A DNA stretch of 64,000 nucleotides, taken from NCBI GenBank assembly GCA_905183005.1, contig CAJJDO010000091.1, positions 1-64,000 on the forward strand. Reading direction: 5' to 3'. This DNA is from Paramecium pentaurelia (Eukaryota > Ciliophora > Oligohymenophorea > Peniculida > Parameciidae). Below the pieces are notes generated by a model. It saw only the letters and a program-made list of their open reading frames with translations, did no database searches and had not been told where the DNA came from. The translations under genes and the position numbers were made by a program. Shown here in pieces: positions 62,802-64,000 of this stretch; positions within the stretch are counted from its first letter, which is position 1, and every line of letters starts with the position of its first letter.

Positions 62802-64000
62802 ATGAAAAAAAACAATTAATCTACAATTACAGATATTCATTTTGAGAAACTCTAACGACCAGATTTATTGTATACAAGAAATCAACAAAATACTCAATAA
62901 TGCATACAATTATTATTAAAAGATCCAACCATACGATTAGAATAAGAAAATGAGAAACTAGGTTAATTGTTGAGAGGACATGAATTCTTTAGAACTTCTG
63001 ATAATGAATTTTTAATAGAGTGTTGTTAAGTAAGTCTATTTAATCATATGATAGTTAATGAGATTTGAATAGTTCCAAAAAAATTAAGTGATATTCTCAA
63101 AAAATTAATTAGATTAAAATAAACTGATAATCATTTTATCAGGTGATGTAGTTTTGAATAAGGGAAATTAAGAAATGATTCATCTTAAACATTGTGGATC
63201 TAATCTTCTTCTTTTTGGAAGTGAATGCTATTCTGATATGTATACATTCATGATTTTAGATCAGATTGGAATGTTACATCTAAAACTGCCTGTAAAGTAG
63301 CAGCAATTTCAAAACATGATTTTAGAGTGAATCTAATGACTTTTGAAGTTAGTCGTATTACAAAGGAAATCTCTTAATTGTATGCCTTTCCAATTTTCAA
63401 GAATGTTCCTTATGCTTAAGTACGAAAATTCTATGCTAATTCAATGTCATAAACATTTTAATGTTTAGATATAGTTTATTTATAAGAGTAAATGATCAAA
63501 TAAATTTATTTGGTTATAAAAGGGATATTTGAATTAAGGGAATTAGAAAAAGGTATTGCAAAAGCTGTTCATATATTTACTTAAGGATAATTGATTGGAG
63601 AAAATGAATTAAATAATACAACATCACTTTGTAATGGTACAGCCTTTTGTATTAGTGAAGAAGGATAATTACTTATTTTTGATTATGATTATTTCAAAGA
63701 TAAAGTATTACCTTAAATTGAAGAGAATATACCAATTAAATAAAAGACATAAATTACAAGAAATGATAAATTTTTCAATAATAAGGTATCTTTAACTGGA
63801 GAAATCATTTCTAAAAAACATCTTTCAAGACATTATAATTTTAAGAAAAGTAATGAAGATATTGATGAATAATAGAAATAAACAATTATATAAAAAAATA
63901 AAATAAGATCAACTCATTCAATTAATTCAATTAATTCAATTCACTAATCAAACAATTCAGAAGAATTAAATGAATCATAAATTAATAATCTAAATAATAA
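62802..64000 (+). CDS. Cyclic-nucleotide-binding-domain protein, 3' end beyond window
   Basis: The ATG at 62802 begins MKKNNQSTITDIHFEKLQRP. Two introns (25 nt near 63033, 20 nt at about 63239-63258) restore the frame. A cNMP-binding beta-roll starts with FEQFQKNQVIFSKNQLDQNK, LIIILSGDVVLNKGNQ and a degenerate phosphate-binding part (GSNLLLFGSECYSD). A second one may follow: LYAFPIFKNVPYAQVRKFYA, IVYLQEQMIKQIYLVIKGIF and QLIGENELNNTTSLCNGTAF. The typical F-G-E-x-A-L-L and R-A-A are replaced by LIGENEL and CNGTAF, so nucleotide binding is doubtful. A Gln/Ser/Asn-rich tail runs to the window end. It resembles regulatory subunits or CNB adaptor proteins; no kinase or channel segment lies in the visible part. 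Confidence 0.78.

Overview
This window looks like somatic (macronuclear-type) DNA of a Paramecium-like ciliate. It is extremely AT-rich. Coding regions stay open only if TAA and TAG are read as glutamine and TGA is the sole stop. Nearly every gene is cut by GT...AG introns of about 18-31 nt, which I inferred by restoring frame and family motifs. Read with the standard code, the real genes fall into small meaningless fragments.

Left third (1-25 kb): mostly decayed sequence. It opens with the 5' end of a leftward TPR gene (1-217). Then come Cys-rich surface-protein-like relics on both strands (1.7-3.9 kb), several unrecognised relics (4-8.6 kb), a damaged MORN-like repeat gene (9.3-11.2 kb), more relics (11.5-13.3 kb), a WD40 gene with one frame break (14.6-16.0), a damaged TPR gene sharing the same N-terminal zinc module (16.8-18.3), an intact CK1-family kinase (19.1-20.2), an alpha-tubulin-like relic (21-22), an intact YTH-domain RNA reader (22.3-23.6) and a possible small secreted protein (24.4).

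Middle (26-47 kb): dense, mostly intact and rich in phosphorylation signalling. Rightward: a Cdt1-like protein behind an E2F-like site and two hairpins, an FHA protein, a GSK3-family kinase and a short ORF. Leftward: a PP2C phosphatase (with a dead PP2C relic facing it), a MAPKK-like kinase, a SAM-FHA-FHA-RING protein, a second PP2C with a long Q-rich N-terminus, a coiled-coil protein, a coiled-coil RING protein, a calcium-dependent protein kinase with four EF hands and a large TPR protein. A small basic rightward gene sits at 40.9 kb.

Right (47-64 kb): a dynein heavy-chain relic reduced to about a third of normal length, a short C2H2 zinc-finger gene with an 82-nt insertion, an unrecognised rightward (pseudo)gene, a membrane-anchored double-CDGSH iron-sulphur protein, a 5.7-kb gene for a large unrecognised protein, a small alveolin-like cortical protein starting 36 bp away from it on the other strand, and the 5' part of a cyclic-nucleotide-binding protein that runs off the right end.

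I found no rRNA, tRNA, CRISPR array, telomeric repeat or recognisable transposase. Gene boundaries and introns were read by eye; lengths given are those for which intron removal leaves a whole number of codons.
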